From: Sphingomonas sp. 3P27F8
Lineage (GTDB): Bacteria > Pseudomonadota > Alphaproteobacteria > Sphingomonadales > Sphingomonadaceae
Direction of reading: 5' to 3'
Length of the DNA: 64,000 nucleotides
NCBI RefSeq assembly: GCF_005502745.1
Contig: NZ_SCNL01000010.1
Coordinates: 86,146 to 150,145, forward strand
Shown: piece after piece, positions 35,815-45,997 of the stretch
How positions within the stretch are numbered: position 1 is the stretch's first letter
Layout: the number at the start of each line of letters is the position of its first letter
The notes under the pieces: generated by a model
Told to the model about the DNA's origin: nothing
What the model saw: only the letters and a program-made list of their open reading frames with translations
The model's database searches: none
Position numbers and translations under genes: made by a program

Positions 35815-37101
35815 TCATGCCAGTGCTACTCGAGCCGCCGCGCGCTCCCCGTGCTCAAACGCCTCGGCGAAGCTGTCGAGGTCGGCGCTGGTCATGCCGA
35901 GTGCTCGTCCCTCGTCCTGCCAACTCGCGACAGCCTGTTCTACTTGCGCCAGCGTCTCCTTGGCGCGTGCTAGAGAAATACGAAAATAAGGCAGCACCGA
36001 CATCAGGGCGTCGATGGTCGCCTCGGGCCCAACCTCTTCCGAGACCCAGGTCTTCAACTCGCGCAATCGCTCGGGGAACGGATTGATATCGAAGGCCGGC
36101 GCCAGCCTCCAGAGGCCACGATCAACGTGGAGGAAGCCGTGGTTCATCAGATGATCGTCGACGTTGGTGATCAGGATTGAGAAAGCGATCCTGCGCCAAA
36201 GCTCCTCGATGTCGGCGGTGGGGCTGCTTCCGTTCACCCGGAGCGCGTCGACGATCTCGGTATAGGCGTGCTCCTGCGCGTCGCCTGGCTCCGCACCGAT
36301 CATCGTGGCCGCTGACACGTACATGAGCCGCCCGCCCCCTTTGGGTCGGTCAAAGCGCCGGATCAGCGCGATCGCGTCTCCATCGCTGTCGATCAGTTGG
36401 GCATCCGCTGCGTTGATCCCAGCTCGGCGGGCAAGCCGCATCGCCAGCACTTCCCCTCGCGTGACCGATCGTTCGTCGGCGACGCTTGGAAACTTGCCTA
36501 TCGACAAGCGCCCTTCGTCATCGACAACGGTGCATTTTGGGCGCAGCCCCCCGAGCGACGTGCCGCGACCGCGCAGATAGGCGAGGTCAGTGGCGGTCTC
36601 GGTGTTCGTCTCGACCGCGCGACTGGCGGCAAGGAGGTGGCGCAGCTCGATCAACGGCGGCGTAGTTCGGCGACCATCCTCAGTCGCCCGCTGGGCAATC
36701 CCCTGTTCGTCGACAAGGCGTAGTGCCCCAACCCTGCTGACATCGTCGACTGCCAACAGATAATCGAGGCCGTTCAAAGCGCGTGCGTCGACCTCATCAC
36801 CGCGGCGGCGAGCGTCCTGCCGCCGCTTGGCATGGTCGCGCTGGATGACGCGCTTACCCCAGCCGTCGGGCTCGGTGTCGGCAATCGCTGCGTGGAAGAC
36901 AGAGCCAACGCCGATCTTCCGGTGGAATTGTGGACCGGCAACGAGCGGCAGCGCGGGCTCGAGGGCGAAGCGGTTGGGCTCGGCCAGCCAGCCGGCATCA
37001 TATTCGAAGCCTGCGCTCTCCCGACTTCCCTGCTGATTGTAGTGCAGCAATCCGACACCGCGGGCTTCGTCGCCGATCTGGATGCCGATCGTCCGCCTCA
37101 C
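35815..37101 (-). CDS. hipA: HipA-family toxin kinase
   Basis: This 428-residue HipA-like serine/threonine kinase phosphorylates a translation target (GltX in E. coli) to cause dormancy. It has the phosphate-binding RGRGTSLGGLRPKC, LIRRFDRPKGGGRLMYVSA, the catalytic NVDDHLMNHGF and the metal-binding AFDINPFP. The typical N-terminal couple domain is present. Its ATG overlaps the upstream hipB-like stop (ATGA). Length is close to the E. coli protein (440). Confidence 0.93.
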   Translation of the reverse strand: MRRTIGIQIGDEARGVGLLHYNQQGSRESAGFEYDAGWLAEPNRFALEPALPLVAGPQFHRKIGVGSVFHAAIADTEPDGWGKRVIQRDHAKRRQDARRRGDEVDARALNGLDYLLAVDDVSRVGALRLVDEQGIAQRATEDGRRTTPPLIELRHLLAASRAVETNTETATDLAYLRGRGTSLGGLRPKCTVVDDEGRLSIGKFPSVADERSVTRGEVLAMRLARRAGINAADAQLIDSDGDAIALIRRFDRPKGGGRLMYVSAATMIGAEPGDAQEHAYTEIVDALRVNGSSPTADIEELWRRIAFSILITNVDDHLMNHGFLHVDRGLWRLAPAFDINPFPERLRELKTWVSEEVGPEATIDALMSVLPYFRISLARAKETLAQVEQAVASWQDEGRALGMTSADLDSFAEAFEHGERAAARVALA

Positions 37102-37430
37102 AGTGAAACCGGCGGCTTGGGTCTGCGGACGCGCTGCGGCATGCGTTCCACATCGAGCAACAGACCCTGCTCGTCGTTCCTGGCGTCGAGGATCTCTCCG
37201 AGGCTCTCGCCAAAACCCAGCACGAAGAAGGTCATGGCGTATGTACCCAACGCGACGGTCGGGTCGCCTTTTTCCAGCTTGAGATATGTGCTCTTGGCCA
37301 CACCGACGCGTTCGGCCATCATGACCACCGTGAGGCTGCGCTTCTTACGCGCCAGCGCAATGTCGGCGCCCAGCTTCGTTAAGCTGCGCCTCACGCGCGG
37401 CGGAAGAGTATCAGCGACAGTCGATCGCAT
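37098..37430 (-). CDS. hipB: HipB-like helix-turn-helix antitoxin
   Basis: This 110-residue Cro/C1-type helix-turn-helix protein has ALARKKRSLTVVMMAERVGVAKSTYLKLEKGDPT as its DNA-binding region (shown here in part by its AERVGVAKSTYLKLE core). It should bind HipA, neutralise it and repress the pair. It lies directly upstream of hipA with a four-base overlap. The tail beyond residue 90 is proline- and arginine-rich. Confidence 0.85.
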   Translation of the reverse strand: MRSTVADTLPPRVRRSLTKLGADIALARKKRSLTVVMMAERVGVAKSTYLKLEKGDPTVALGTYAMTFFVLGFGESLGEILDARNDEQGLLLDVERMPQRVRRPKPPVSL

Positions 37431-37717
37431 CTAGCGTCTCATATAAGCGCCCATCAGGCCAATACGGTACGTTATACACGACCTTACGTTGCCAGTCGAG
37501 ATAGCCGGTTCGAGACGCGTTGCGCGGGTTCGACAGGCGCGGATGCAAGTGACTGCTCGGGCGGCATCGACAGAACCGGCAATCTCACACAGAGCGTCGG
37601 CCGTGGCGGGTTGTTCTTCAGGTCGCCGGCACCGCGGGGCGTGGTACGTGCAAGTCGCATGGCGCGGGGCTATGTCGTTGGTCTACCGATCAGACCGATC
37701 AACCTTCACGAGGCCGA

Positions 37718-37924
37718 ATGAAAGCGCTGGACGCCCTCAAGACTGCACCACCCGAGGTGCGCGCCGCCGCACTCGCCGTTCTCGATCAGGTATCGGCGCC
37801 ATTGACCGAGCGACAACTCGCCGGCGCCTTTCGCGCAAATGGCATCGGGCTGCTCGATGCCAAACGCATGGCGCGAGCCCTGCGCAAGCTCGATATCGTC
37901 GCGGTCGCCCCTCGCGGCCCTTGA
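37718..37924 (+). CDS. Small hypothetical protein
   Basis: This 68-residue helical protein starts MKALDALKTAPPEVRAAALA and ends in a basic KRMARALRKLD segment. The pattern is like a small winged-helix or DNA-binding fragment, but no family is recognised. It is first of three consecutive small genes on the plus strand after hipBA, separated from the next by about 95 bases. Confidence 0.5.
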   Translation: MKALDALKTAPPEVRAAALAVLDQVSAPLTERQLAGAFRANGIGLLDAKRMARALRKLDIVAVAPRGP

Positions 37925-38020
37925 AGCTCGAGCAATGTGGGCTTCGGACTGGCATGGACGCACCCTGTCAGGCTACATTCGAAATTGCGCCAAGAACCAG
38001 ACGCGAGAAGGTAGACGATC

Positions 38021-38308
38021 ATGACGGAAGCGACCTGGGGCGAAAGCGTAAAGACGCCTGAGATCAACTGGCGGATGAGCGCGTCGCTCGAAAACGTCCC
38101 GCGCGGCGATAGCGACGTCGCTGAAGTCACCAACCTTGAGCGAGCAGTTCGGGATTGGCGCGGATTGGACCCAGAGCATCAAGCCGCGGCCGTCCTGATG
38201 GTCGAGCATCCTGTCCAAATCGAAGGCGCCTCCAGCACGACCTTTACCGGTGAAGGCATCGCAGCACTGGCAGAGCACCTGCCGGCTTCCAGCCCAACCG
38301 AGGAGTAA
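38021..38308 (+). CDS. Small hypothetical protein
   Basis: This 95-residue acidic soluble protein is not recognised. It contains AVRDWRGLDPEHQAAAVLMVE and no membrane or signal segment. It ends six bases before the DUF1488-like gene and is probably co-transcribed with it. Confidence 0.6.
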   Translation: MTEATWGESVKTPEINWRMSASLENVPRGDSDVAEVTNLERAVRDWRGLDPEHQAAAVLMVEHPVQIEGASSTTFTGEGIAALAEHLPASSPTEE

Positions 38309-38314
38309 GCCGGC

Positions 38315-38605
38315 ATGGCCAATCCCAGCGTCCGTTTCGAGATGGGGGACTATTACTGGGTTGCCGAACGCGAGAGCGTCGGTTTCACGGGCACCACCAA
38401 TTTAGGAGTCGTCGAGTTCCTCATCACCAGCGAGGCCCTGACGCAGCTCCTCGATCCCGATCGCGATACGCTCGATTCCGAAACTGCCCTCGAGGTCTTT
38501 ATCGAGTTCGAGAGTGACATTCACCGCATAGCACAGCGCGAGTTCGTCAAGCGGCTCGGCGGGGAGCCTCCGATCCTGCTGACCGCGGCCGACGTAGAGG
38601 CCTGA
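38315..38605 (+). CDS. DUF1488-like small protein
   Basis: This 96-residue acidic protein has a beta-strand start (VRFEMGDYYWVAERESVGFTG) and EFLITSEALTQLL, giving the compact alpha/beta pattern of DUF1488 proteins, whose function is unknown. The family call is tentative. It is the last of three small plus-strand genes before the mutagenesis operon, which runs the other way. Confidence 0.55.
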   Translation: MANPSVRFEMGDYYWVAERESVGFTGTTNLGVVEFLITSEALTQLLDPDRDTLDSETALEVFIEFESDIHRIAQREFVKRLGGEPPILLTAADVEA

Positions 38606-38703
38606 AGCGAGGCAGAGGGGCAACGTCAGCCGGATCGATCCATGCCATCCGACGGGCACCATCCCCGAGGTGCCTCAGCCAAGGATGCGGGCGGCACGCT
38701 TTC

Positions 38704-38991
38704 TCACTGATCCAACACTTCCTCATATCGGCCTGCGCGGCGCAGCTGACGGACAATGCCGTTGAACGCGGCGGTCACACCCTGCGCCCTGCCGATCTCA
38801 TTCTCCTGGCGCGCCGCATCCCAATAAAGCTCGAGCGGCCAACGCTCCGGGCAATGCGGTAGGAGGCAACGCAGCGCCAAGCGAACCTCCACGCCGTCCA
38901 CGCGCGCGTCCGAGCAGCGGGACACGCCGCTCCGTAGGATATGGACCGATAGCGCGATGACGACGCGCTGGTGGCGAGCAAGCTTTGCCAC
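38704..38991 (-). CDS. Small hypothetical protein downstream of dnaE2
   Basis: This is a 95-residue frame starting at a GTG three bases after the dnaE2 stop with AAGG just before it. It contains PERWPLELYWDAARQENEIGR and a helical C-terminus. No family is recognised. Close spacing suggests it is the last gene of the imuA-imuB-dnaE2 transcript. Confidence 0.55.
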   Translation of the reverse strand: MAKLARHQRVVIALSVHILRSGVSRCSDARVDGVEVRLALRCLLPHCPERWPLELYWDAARQENEIGRAQGVTAAFNGIVRQLRRAGRYEEVLDQ

Positions 38992-38994
38992 CCT

Positions 38995-41900
38995 TCAACG
39001 AAAGTCATGCGATTTGAAGCGGACGGCGTCCTCGGGATCCATGCCCTCGGCATGCGGCGGCCAGTAGCAGTTCCGCGGCTCCGCCTTCCAACCCTCGTCA
39101 CCCCGGTCAGGCGATCCGGCATGCTTGGCCCCGTCGCCGCGGCCGGTCCGATGGGGGAACGACATCTCGCCCACGCGGTGCAGCAGGTCACCATGGTCGA
39201 TGATCCGGTCGCAGATGACGTGGATCACCTCGCCCTCTTTCTGCACTCTGCCCTTCATGCCGATCATCGACGCGGACATGATCGTGCGGCGTTGCCGCTC
39301 GAACCGATCCGGCCACAGGATACCGTTGGCGATCCCCGTTTCGTCCTCGATCGTGATGAACAACACGCCCTTGGCCGAGCCGGGCTTTTGGCGGACCAGG
39401 ATGATGCCGGCGACCTCGACGTGGCGACCATCCCGGATGTTCGCGAGTTCCGCGCATTTGGTCACGCCACGCCTGGCCAGATCACCCCGAACGAACGTCA
39501 GCGGATGCGCCCGCAGCGATAGCTGCAGCGAGCGGTAATCCTCGATCACCTCACGACCGTCCGTCAGCGGTCGGAGGTCGACCGACGGTTCGATCCCTTC
39601 GGCGCTGATCGTCTCCGCAGCGCGATCCGCGGCCGCGAACAGCGGCAGCGGCGCCTCGCCAAGGCCCCTCACCTTCCACAGGCCCTGCCGCCGGTCGGCG
39701 CCGAATGCGCGAAACGCATCGGCATCCGCCAGCTTCTCGATCGCCGCGCGTTGGACGCCCGATCGACGCCACACGTCCTCGACGGAATCGAACAATGTCG
39801 TGCTGCGCGCTCCTACGATCGCAGCCCCATCAGCGTTCGACAGCCCGCGCACTTGGCGAAGACCGAGCCGCACCGCGAGGTAGCGGCCGCCTGTCGGCTC
39901 CAACGTGCAGTCCCAGCGGCTCGCGTTAATGCACGGGGGCCGGACCTGGACATCGTGCGCCTGGGCGTCGCGCACGATCTGCGCGGGCGCATAAAATCCC
40001 ATCGGCTGCGCGTTCATGAGCGAGGCGCAGAAGACGTCGGGATGATGATGCTTCATCCAGCTGGAGGCGTAGGAAATCTTGGCGAAGCTCGCCGCGTGGC
40101 TCTCCGGGAAGCCGTAAGAGCCGAAGCCCTCGAGCTGGCGGAAGGTGCGTTCGGCGAAGTCGCGGGGATAACCGCGGGACACCATGCCTTCGACTAGCTT
40201 TTCCGAGAAATGCGACACGCCGCCGGTGACCTTGAAGGTCGCCATGGCGCGGCGCAGCTGATCCGCTTCGGCCGGGGTAAAGCCGGCGCCTACGATGGCG
40301 ACTTTCATCGCCTGTTCCTGGAATAGCGGCACGCCGAGCGTCTTTTCCAGCACCGCGCGCAGCTCAGGCCTGGGATATTCAGGCTTCTCCAGCCCCTCTC
40401 GCCGACGCAGATAGGGATGAACCATGTCGCCCTGGATCGGCCCGGGTCGGACGATCGCGACCTGGATCACGAGATCGTAGAACCGGCGCGGCTTCATCCG
40501 CGGCAGCATCGACATCTGCGCGCGGCTCTCGATCTGGAAGGTGCCGAGCGTGTCGGCCTTCTGGATCATCGCGTACACGGCCGGATCGTCGTCCTGGAGG
40601 TCGGCCAGGCCGACGCGGATGCCCTTGTCCTGCTCGAGCATGTTGAAGGCACGGTTCATGCAGCCGAGCATGCCGAGGCCGAGCACATCGACCTTCATGA
40701 ACTTCAGCGCATCGATGTCGTCCTTGTCCCACTCGATGATCTGACGATCCTCCATCGCTGCGGGCTCGATCGGCACGAGATCGTCGAGACGATCATGGGT
40801 CAGGACAAACCCGCCCGGGTGCTGGCTCATGTGGCGGGGCACGCCGATCAGCTTGCGGGCGAGTTCCAGGGTGAGGCGCAGTCGGCGATCGCCGATATCG
40901 AGGTTGAGTTCCTCGACCTGCTTCTCACCCACGCCTTCGGCGGACCAGCCCCACACCAGCCCCGCCAGCGAGGACGTCAGGTCTTCGGGCAACCCCAGCG
41001 CCTTGCCGACATCGCGCACCGCACCGCGCGCGCGGTAGCGCTGGACCACCGCGGTCAGCGCGGAACGATCACGCCCGTAGGTTTCATAGATCCACTGGAT
41101 GATCTCCTCGCGGCGCTCATGCTCGAAGTCGACGTCGATGTCGGGCGGCTCGCGCCGTTCCCCCGACACGAAGCGCTCGAACAGAAGCTCGTGCTTAATC
41201 GGATCGATCGAAGTGACGCCGAGCACGAAGCATACGCAAGAGTTGGCGGCCGAGCCGCGCCCCTGGCACAGGATGCCGCGGCGGCGCGCTTCGCGCACGA
41301 TCGCATAGACGGTCAGGAAATAGGGCGCGTAACCGAGCTCGCCGATCAACCGCATCTCGTGGCCGATCTGGTCGGTATAGGCAGCCGGCACGTTGCCATC
41401 GAACATCCGTTCGACCGCCTCGGTGGCCAGCTTCTGCAGCGCGTCCTGCGCGCTAAGGCCATCGATCAGCCGCTCGTGGGGATATTGATAGGCCAGTTCA
41501 CCAAGATCGAAGGTGCAAGCCCGCGCGATATCGACGCTGGCGCGCAGCGCATCGGGATAGTCACGAAAGCGCCTGACCATCTCCTCCGGCGATTTGAGCG
41601 CGCGATCGGCGTTGATCTCACGGCGGTAACCGAGCTCGTCGACGGTGCATTTCTCGCGCACGGCCGTGACTACGTCCTGCAAGAGACGGGCCTCAGGCGC
41701 ATGGTAGAGGACGTCACCGGTCGCGACCGCGCGAACGCCGGCACCGCCAGCCTGCCTAGCCAGCGCATCGATACGGACGGCGTCGTCCGGCCGCCGGCGC
41801 TGGAACAGCGCCATGTACCCGCGCCGGCCGTAAACCGTTTTCAGGTCGGCAAGTGCCGCAAGGTTCGCCTGATCCGCCTCGTCCGGTAGCAGGATCGCGA

Positions 41901-42261
41901 TGACCCCCTCCGACCATGGCTCGAGGTCGTGCCAGTGGAGCAGGCAGCCCCCCTTCCCTGCCCGCTTTTTGCCGACCGTCAGCAGCCGCGTGATCCGTGA
42001 CCAGGCGGGGCGATCGGTCGGATAGAGGATCAGGCGGCGCCCGCAGGAGAGATCGACACGCGTACCCGCGATCGAGCGGACGCCGGTCGCCTTTTGCGCC
42101 TCCCAGGCGCGCACGACGCCCGCCACCGTACCGATGTCGCTGATCCCAATTGCGGAATACCCGAGCAGTGCCGCCGCCGCGAACAGCTCGTCGGGGCTCG
42201 ACGCGCCGCGCAGCAGCGAGAAATGGGTGAGCACCTGAAGCTCGACATAGGGCGCGCTCAT
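38995..42261 (-). CDS. dnaE2: Error-prone DNA polymerase III alpha subunit DnaE2
   Basis: This 1088-residue C-family polymerase carries out damage-induced mutagenesis together with ImuA and ImuB. The N-terminal PHP domain starts [18 protein letters not shown], the DnaE2 form that replaces the usual HLHxHSxxS of replicative DnaE. The polymerase active-site aspartates are in PDIDVDF, and a C-terminal OB domain follows. The start at 42261 overlaps the imuB stop (ATGA). The length fits DnaE2 (about 1050-1100). Confidence 0.95.
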   Translation of the reverse strand: MSAPYVELQVLTHFSLLRGASSPDELFAAAALLGYSAIGISDIGTVAGVVRAWEAQKATGVRSIAGTRVDLSCGRRLILYPTDRPAWSRITRLLTVGKKRAGKGGCLLHWHDLEPWSEGVIAILLPDEADQANLAALADLKTVYGRRGYMALFQRRRPDDAVRIDALARQAGGAGVRAVATGDVLYHAPEARLLQDVVTAVREKCTVDELGYRREINADRALKSPEEMVRRFRDYPDALRASVDIARACTFDLGELAYQYPHERLIDGLSAQDALQKLATEAVERMFDGNVPAAYTDQIGHEMRLIGELGYAPYFLTVYAIVREARRRGILCQGRGSAANSCVCFVLGVTSIDPIKHELLFERFVSGERREPPDIDVDFEHERREEIIQWIYETYGRDRSALTAVVQRYRARGAVRDVGKALGLPEDLTSSLAGLVWGWSAEGVGEKQVEELNLDIGDRRLRLTLELARKLIGVPRHMSQHPGGFVLTHDRLDDLVPIEPAAMEDRQIIEWDKDDIDALKFMKVDVLGLGMLGCMNRAFNMLEQDKGIRVGLADLQDDDPAVYAMIQKADTLGTFQIESRAQMSMLPRMKPRRFYDLVIQVAIVRPGPIQGDMVHPYLRRREGLEKPEYPRPELRAVLEKTLGVPLFQEQAMKVAIVGAGFTPAEADQLRRAMATFKVTGGVSHFSEKLVEGMVSRGYPRDFAERTFRQLEGFGSYGFPESHAASFAKISYASSWMKHHHPDVFCASLMNAQPMGFYAPAQIVRDAQAHDVQVRPPCINASRWDCTLEPTGGRYLAVRLGLRQVRGLSNADGAAIVGARSTTLFDSVEDVWRRSGVQRAAIEKLADADAFRAFGADRRQGLWKVRGLGEAPLPLFAAADRAAETISAEGIEPSVDLRPLTDGREVIEDYRSLQLSLRAHPLTFVRGDLARRGVTKCAELANIRDGRHVEVAGIILVRQKPGSAKGVLFITIEDETGIANGILWPDRFERQRRTIMSASMIGMKGRVQKEGEVIHVICDRIIDHGDLLHRVGEMSFPHRTGRGDGAKHAGSPDRGDEGWKAEPRNCYWPPHAEGMDPEDAVRFKSHDFR

Positions 42262-44042
42262 GCGAACACCCCGTGGATCCACCAGCTGAGATCGCCGGTA
42301 TCATCATGGGTGCCGTCGCCGCGCCGGAATACCCAGAAACGGCCGCCTGCCTCATCCTCGACGCGGTAATAGTCCCGTACCGCCCAAGTCTCGGCGTCGC
42401 GGCGCCACCATTCGCCGTGGATCCGCTCGGGTCCATCGCCGGCCACGACCTTGTGCGCCTGGCCTCGCCACTCGAAGCGCCGCGGCGGTTGATCGGGGAG
42501 CAGCGCGATGACGCCCCATAGCGGCTCCGGTCTGGCGAACAGCCGCACCGGCCGCCGCCATGTCGGCCACCCTGCCGGCATTTCGACCGGGTCGGCACGC
42601 GCGACCGCTCGCTCGGGTACATGGCTCGGGATCGGCGCGATCCGATAGACGGCATTCGCTCCGATGCGGCCGGCGACGACATCGACGAGGCGCGCGGGGT
42701 CGCGCACCAGAACCTCGCCGGCTAGCACCGCCCCTAAATCGACCGCATCCAGCGGTTCGGTATGCGGCGCCACCAGCACGAATTGCTCAAGGCCCAATCC
42801 TGGATCGATGCGCTCGATCCTGAGCTTCATGAGGCGCAGAAGATGGGAGACGTCGCGTGTCGGCCGCGACGTGCCGACGGCAACCACCTGTTCGGTCCCA
42901 TCGACGCAAAGTCCCGACAGGCGGAGCGATCGCGCACCGAGCCCGCTCGCCTGCAGCACCTCGGCCAAATCGCCGAGCAAATCCTCCATCACCTGTGCGA
43001 TCGCCTCGGCCGTGCCGATCGGCTCGAGCAGGCGGCGCTCGACGGCTGGAACGGTGACATCTTCGCGCGGCGTTATCGGCTCCGCCACGCCGCCGAGCGC
43101 CTGATCGAGCCGAGTGATGGCGGGCAGGCCCAGCCGCCGCGCGAGCGGGCCGCGCGCGACCGGCAAAAGGTCTGCGATGGTTTCGAAGCCGAACCGCTTG
43201 GCCGCGCTGAGCGCCGTGCCGGTCAGCCGCAAGGCGGCGATCGGTAGCGGCGATATCGCTCGTATCGTCCCCCCCGCGGGCACGATTGTCAGATCTTCCC
43301 GGCCGTACCTTGCAAGCGCGTGCGCAGCGCCCGGCGTGTCGGCGACCGCAACGCGCGCGGTAAACCCGGCGCGCTGGCAGAAGGCGCGCAGGCGTCGGCA
43401 AAAGCGCTCTTCTCCCCCGTAGAGGTGATCGCAGCCGGCGAGGTCAAGCCACAGGCCATCGGTCGGCGTCGCGGCCGCAATGGGCGACCAACGCCGAACG
43501 GCAAGCAGCGCGAGACGGTCGAGCAGGACCGCGTCCGCCTCTGGCTGGGCGGGCCGGAAGTCGAGATCGGACACCAGAGCGCGGGCATGGGTCGCGGCCA
43601 TTCCGACATGGATACCGAGCGAGGCCGCCGCAGCGCACGCCGCCACGACTTCCTCACGCCGCCCGACCTTGCCGACAAGCGCCAGCGGAGCATGAGCGGT
43701 TGCGGGCCGTGTCACGATCATGGCCGGTCGGGTGACCGACTGAGCCTTGTACGGATGGCTCGCGGCTTCCGATCGCCGTCCGAGTTCGCGCATAGGCGGC
43801 TTCGCATGCGCCGGAAGCGCCGCTATCTTGCCGGCAACCTCGACCTTGGTCGGCGATTGCGTTCGCGCCCAGCGCGCACCCGGGCGCCATCCACCACCCC
43901 TCGGGACAGAGCATTCACCCGGATCGTCGTCGACCGGAAGGGGGAGCGCTAACCGCTCAGGCCGCGGCGTGGCGTGCCGGTCCAGCCGTCTCAGCCGCTC
44001 GATGGCCAAGTGCGGCAGGAACAGCGAGACAACCCGTCTCAT
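42258..44042 (-). CDS. imuB: ImuB, inactive Y-family polymerase-like protein
   Basis: This 594-residue Y-family relative recruits DnaE2 to the sliding clamp. It starts [18 protein letters not shown] and has the helix-hairpin-helix region [20 protein letters not shown]. The catalytic acidic residues of active Y polymerases are not evident, as is normal for ImuB. Compared with short ImuB proteins it has an inserted, low-complexity stretch at residues 35-100. Its first 86 bases overlap the 3' end of imuA. Confidence 0.92.
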   Translation of the reverse strand: MRRVVSLFLPHLAIERLRRLDRHATPRPERLALPLPVDDDPGECSVPRGGGWRPGARWARTQSPTKVEVAGKIAALPAHAKPPMRELGRRSEAASHPYKAQSVTRPAMIVTRPATAHAPLALVGKVGRREEVVAACAAAASLGIHVGMAATHARALVSDLDFRPAQPEADAVLLDRLALLAVRRWSPIAAATPTDGLWLDLAGCDHLYGGEERFCRRLRAFCQRAGFTARVAVADTPGAAHALARYGREDLTIVPAGGTIRAISPLPIAALRLTGTALSAAKRFGFETIADLLPVARGPLARRLGLPAITRLDQALGGVAEPITPREDVTVPAVERRLLEPIGTAEAIAQVMEDLLGDLAEVLQASGLGARSLRLSGLCVDGTEQVVAVGTSRPTRDVSHLLRLMKLRIERIDPGLGLEQFVLVAPHTEPLDAVDLGAVLAGEVLVRDPARLVDVVAGRIGANAVYRIAPIPSHVPERAVARADPVEMPAGWPTWRRPVRLFARPEPLWGVIALLPDQPPRRFEWRGQAHKVVAGDGPERIHGEWWRRDAETWAVRDYYRVEDEAGGRFWVFRRGDGTHDDTGDLSWWIHGVFA

Positions 44043-44718
44043 CGCACCCCTCCACGATCAATGAGAAGGACCCGCCGGTGCGTTGACGCGCAAGCTCGAC
44101 CGACCAACGGGCGCGTCCCACCCCGGCAACCGTGAGCCGCTGCGACGGGGCGCTGGCGACCCGCCAGCGCGTCCAGGCAGCGGAGGGCTCGCCGAGCGGG
44201 TCTTGCGAGCGGCCCCGCCAGCGTCGCAAGAGCAGCACAGGAATGTCGGCTTCAGCAGCGACGAGCTGCAGGCGGCGCGTGGCGACCATCGAAACCTTTG
44301 CCGCCTCGGCCACCACCGCTGCCGGCGTACCATCCCGGATCGCGTCCTCGACGACCGCCAGAAGTGCTGCGTCGTCCTTGGGCTGGGCGTAGATCACGTT
44401 CGCCGAGGACAAGCCGGCTTGCGCCAAGCCGGGGGCGTAGAGATCGTTCCGGCAGCTTGCCCAAAGCACCGGGGCACGCGCGTTCCGCGCTTCTCGCGCG
44501 GCGACACCGGCAAGGAACAGCGTGGCAGCCGCATCATCGACCAGCGAACAAGTGCGTGCGGCGACCTCGTGCAGCGCTCCAGCCCGGAGCCCTCCCCCGT
44601 TCACACGATTGTCGAGGTCACTCAGGCCGAATGGCAGGACCCGGTAATCGGCGAGCGGCATCGCGATGCTTCGCAGATGGGCGATGCTCTGGGGAAGCGA
44701 ATCGAGGACGGCTGACAT
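43957..44718 (-). CDS. imuA: ImuA, RecA-like mutagenesis protein
   Basis: This 253-residue RecA/SulA-like protein is the first gene of the SOS mutagenesis operon. It has GLSDLDNRVNGGGLRAGALHE, which is the usual ImuA start of the ATPase-like core, and VLWASCRNDLYAPGLAQAGL. The Walker A region is degenerate. A LexA box lies 19 bases upstream of the start codon. It overlaps imuB by 86 bases. Confidence 0.88.
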   Translation of the reverse strand: MSAVLDSLPQSIAHLRSIAMPLADYRVLPFGLSDLDNRVNGGGLRAGALHEVAARTCSLVDDAAATLFLAGVAAREARNARAPVLWASCRNDLYAPGLAQAGLSSANVIYAQPKDDAALLAVVEDAIRDGTPAAVVAEAAKVSMVATRRLQLVAAEADIPVLLLRRWRGRSQDPLGEPSAAWTRWRVASAPSQRLTVAGVGRARWSVELARQRTGGSFSLIVEGCDETGCLAVPAALGHRAAETAGPARHAAA

Positions 44719-44736
44719 GGTGGCTAGACTCTACGT

Positions 44737-44751
44737 GTTCGCTTTATGTTC
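44737..44751. promoter_or_regulatory. LexA/SOS box upstream of imuA
   Basis: GTTC-GCTTTAT-GTTC is a perfect alphaproteobacterial LexA site (GTTC-N7-GTTC) placed 19 bases upstream of the imuA start. It should keep imuA-imuB-dnaE2 off until DNA damage cleaves LexA. Confidence 0.88.
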
Positions 44752-45021
44752 CGTTACCGCCGACGCTTGGTCAACGGATTTATGTCGGCCGGATCGAGTC
44801 TTTGCACTTGACCGCAGCCGAGGGCCGGACGGTACGGAGTCGTAACGAATACGAGGTCTACAGCGCGATCTCGAGTGAGTTGCCAGTATCGCCGCGCACG
44901 ATCACGGGCATCGGCACGAAAACTGACGGTACGCACTGCGTGGAACGGTTAAATAACAGACCATAAACAAACCGAGAAGATTTCGCTTTCGTTCTGCCAT
45001 CGGCTGACTCATAGAATCGAG

Positions 45022-45465
45022 ATGCCGATCCGCCCTGAAAGCCGCTGGCTTTACCCGATCGACTGGCGCCAGCTGTCGGACGTGATCCGGTTCGATCGGG
45101 CCGGCGCGCGCTGCGAGCACTGCTCGAGGCCGCATATGCGTCGGGTCGCACATCTAGGCGATGGTCGCTGGTGGGATGCCGATGCCGTGTGTTGGCGCTC
45201 CGGCCGTGGCAAGCGGATCGCGCTCAAAGGCGGCTTCATTCTGGCGTCGGTACGAACGACTTATGTCGTGCTGGCTTGTGCGCATCTCGATCACGATCCA
45301 GGCAACAGCATGCCCGGCAATCTCGCGGCGCTCTGCCAGCGTTGCCATATGATCCACGATGCGGCCGAGCATCGATGGCAGCGCTGGTGGAACGTCTTTC
45401 GCCTGCGCGCAATCCGCGACCTGTATGAAGATCCGCGCGTCACGCGAGAGCGCAGCGCGCAGTAG
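45022..45465 (+). CDS. HNH-type nuclease-like protein
   Basis: This 147-residue protein has an N-terminal Cys pair (CEHCSRPHMRR) and a later core VLACAHLDHDPGNSMPGNLA followed by ALCQRCHMIHD. The His-Asn-His type motif with CxxC zinc ligands resembles HNH endonucleases. It lies 303 bases from imuA on the opposite strand. Nuclease activity is likely but the target is unknown. Confidence 0.8.
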   Translation: MPIRPESRWLYPIDWRQLSDVIRFDRAGARCEHCSRPHMRRVAHLGDGRWWDADAVCWRSGRGKRIALKGGFILASVRTTYVVLACAHLDHDPGNSMPGNLAALCQRCHMIHDAAEHRWQRWWNVFRLRAIRDLYEDPRVTRERSAQ

Positions 45466-45678
45466 AAACCCGGCCGAAGGCTTTGCGTTGGCTCGGACGC
45501 CAGCTCGGTGATCGCCCCCTGCCCGCACCGGAGCTGATACACCTCGACAACGTCATGATTGGCCAGTTTGCGGACCATCAGGCGGGCGCCCGCGACATGC
45601 GCATCGTTGAGGAGCATCATTGTATCGGCGCTCGGCACGGCTAAGGTCCGGCCAGATCCACTAGGGAGAGTAAGTAGC

Positions 45679-45948
45679 ATGAACATCGGTGAACTGGCGA
45701 AGGGCGTCGCTGGGACGACAGGCACGAGCGAGGCAGAGGCCAAGGCCGCAATCGCCGCCGTGTTCGACCAGATCGCAAGCGCGGCCGCAAAAGGCGAAGA
45801 AGTCTCGATCGCCGGCTTCGGCAAGTTCTCGGTCAAGGATCGTCCTGAGCGCCAGGGCCGCAATCCGTCGACCGGCGAGGCGATGACGATCGCTGCATCG
45901 AAGAAGGTCTCGTTCACACCCGCCAAGGGTCTGAAGGACAAGCTGTAA
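45679..45948 (+). CDS. hup: HU-family DNA-binding protein
   Basis: This 89-residue histone-like protein has the family's SIAGFGKFSV hairpin and the DNA-binding arm RPERQGRNPSTGEAM with the intercalating proline. It bends DNA and may help transfer, recombination or element compaction. The start at 45679 has GGGAGAG upstream. An open frame to 45559 is not used. A hairpin follows its stop. Confidence 0.94.
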   Translation: MNIGELAKGVAGTTGTSEAEAKAAIAAVFDQIASAAAKGEEVSIAGFGKFSVKDRPERQGRNPSTGEAMTIAASKKVSFTPAKGLKDKL

Positions 45949-45955
45949 GGCGGGA

Positions 45956-45982
45956 GTGCCGGCGGGCGGAGCTTGCCGGCAC
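45956..45982. terminator. Hairpin between HU gene and SRAP gene
   Basis: GTGCCGGC (45956-45963) pairs exactly with GCCGGCAC (45975-45982) around an 11-base loop, just after the HU stop. There is no T-tract, so it may slow or stabilise RNA more than end it. Confidence 0.4.
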
Positions 45983-45997
45983 CGAAAGGGTGCTCGG

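Noticed and set aside
40417..41889. A 490-codon open frame on the plus strand
   Set aside because: It is antisense to dnaE2 in a GC-rich coding region, has no recognised domain, and dnaE2 is beyond doubt.
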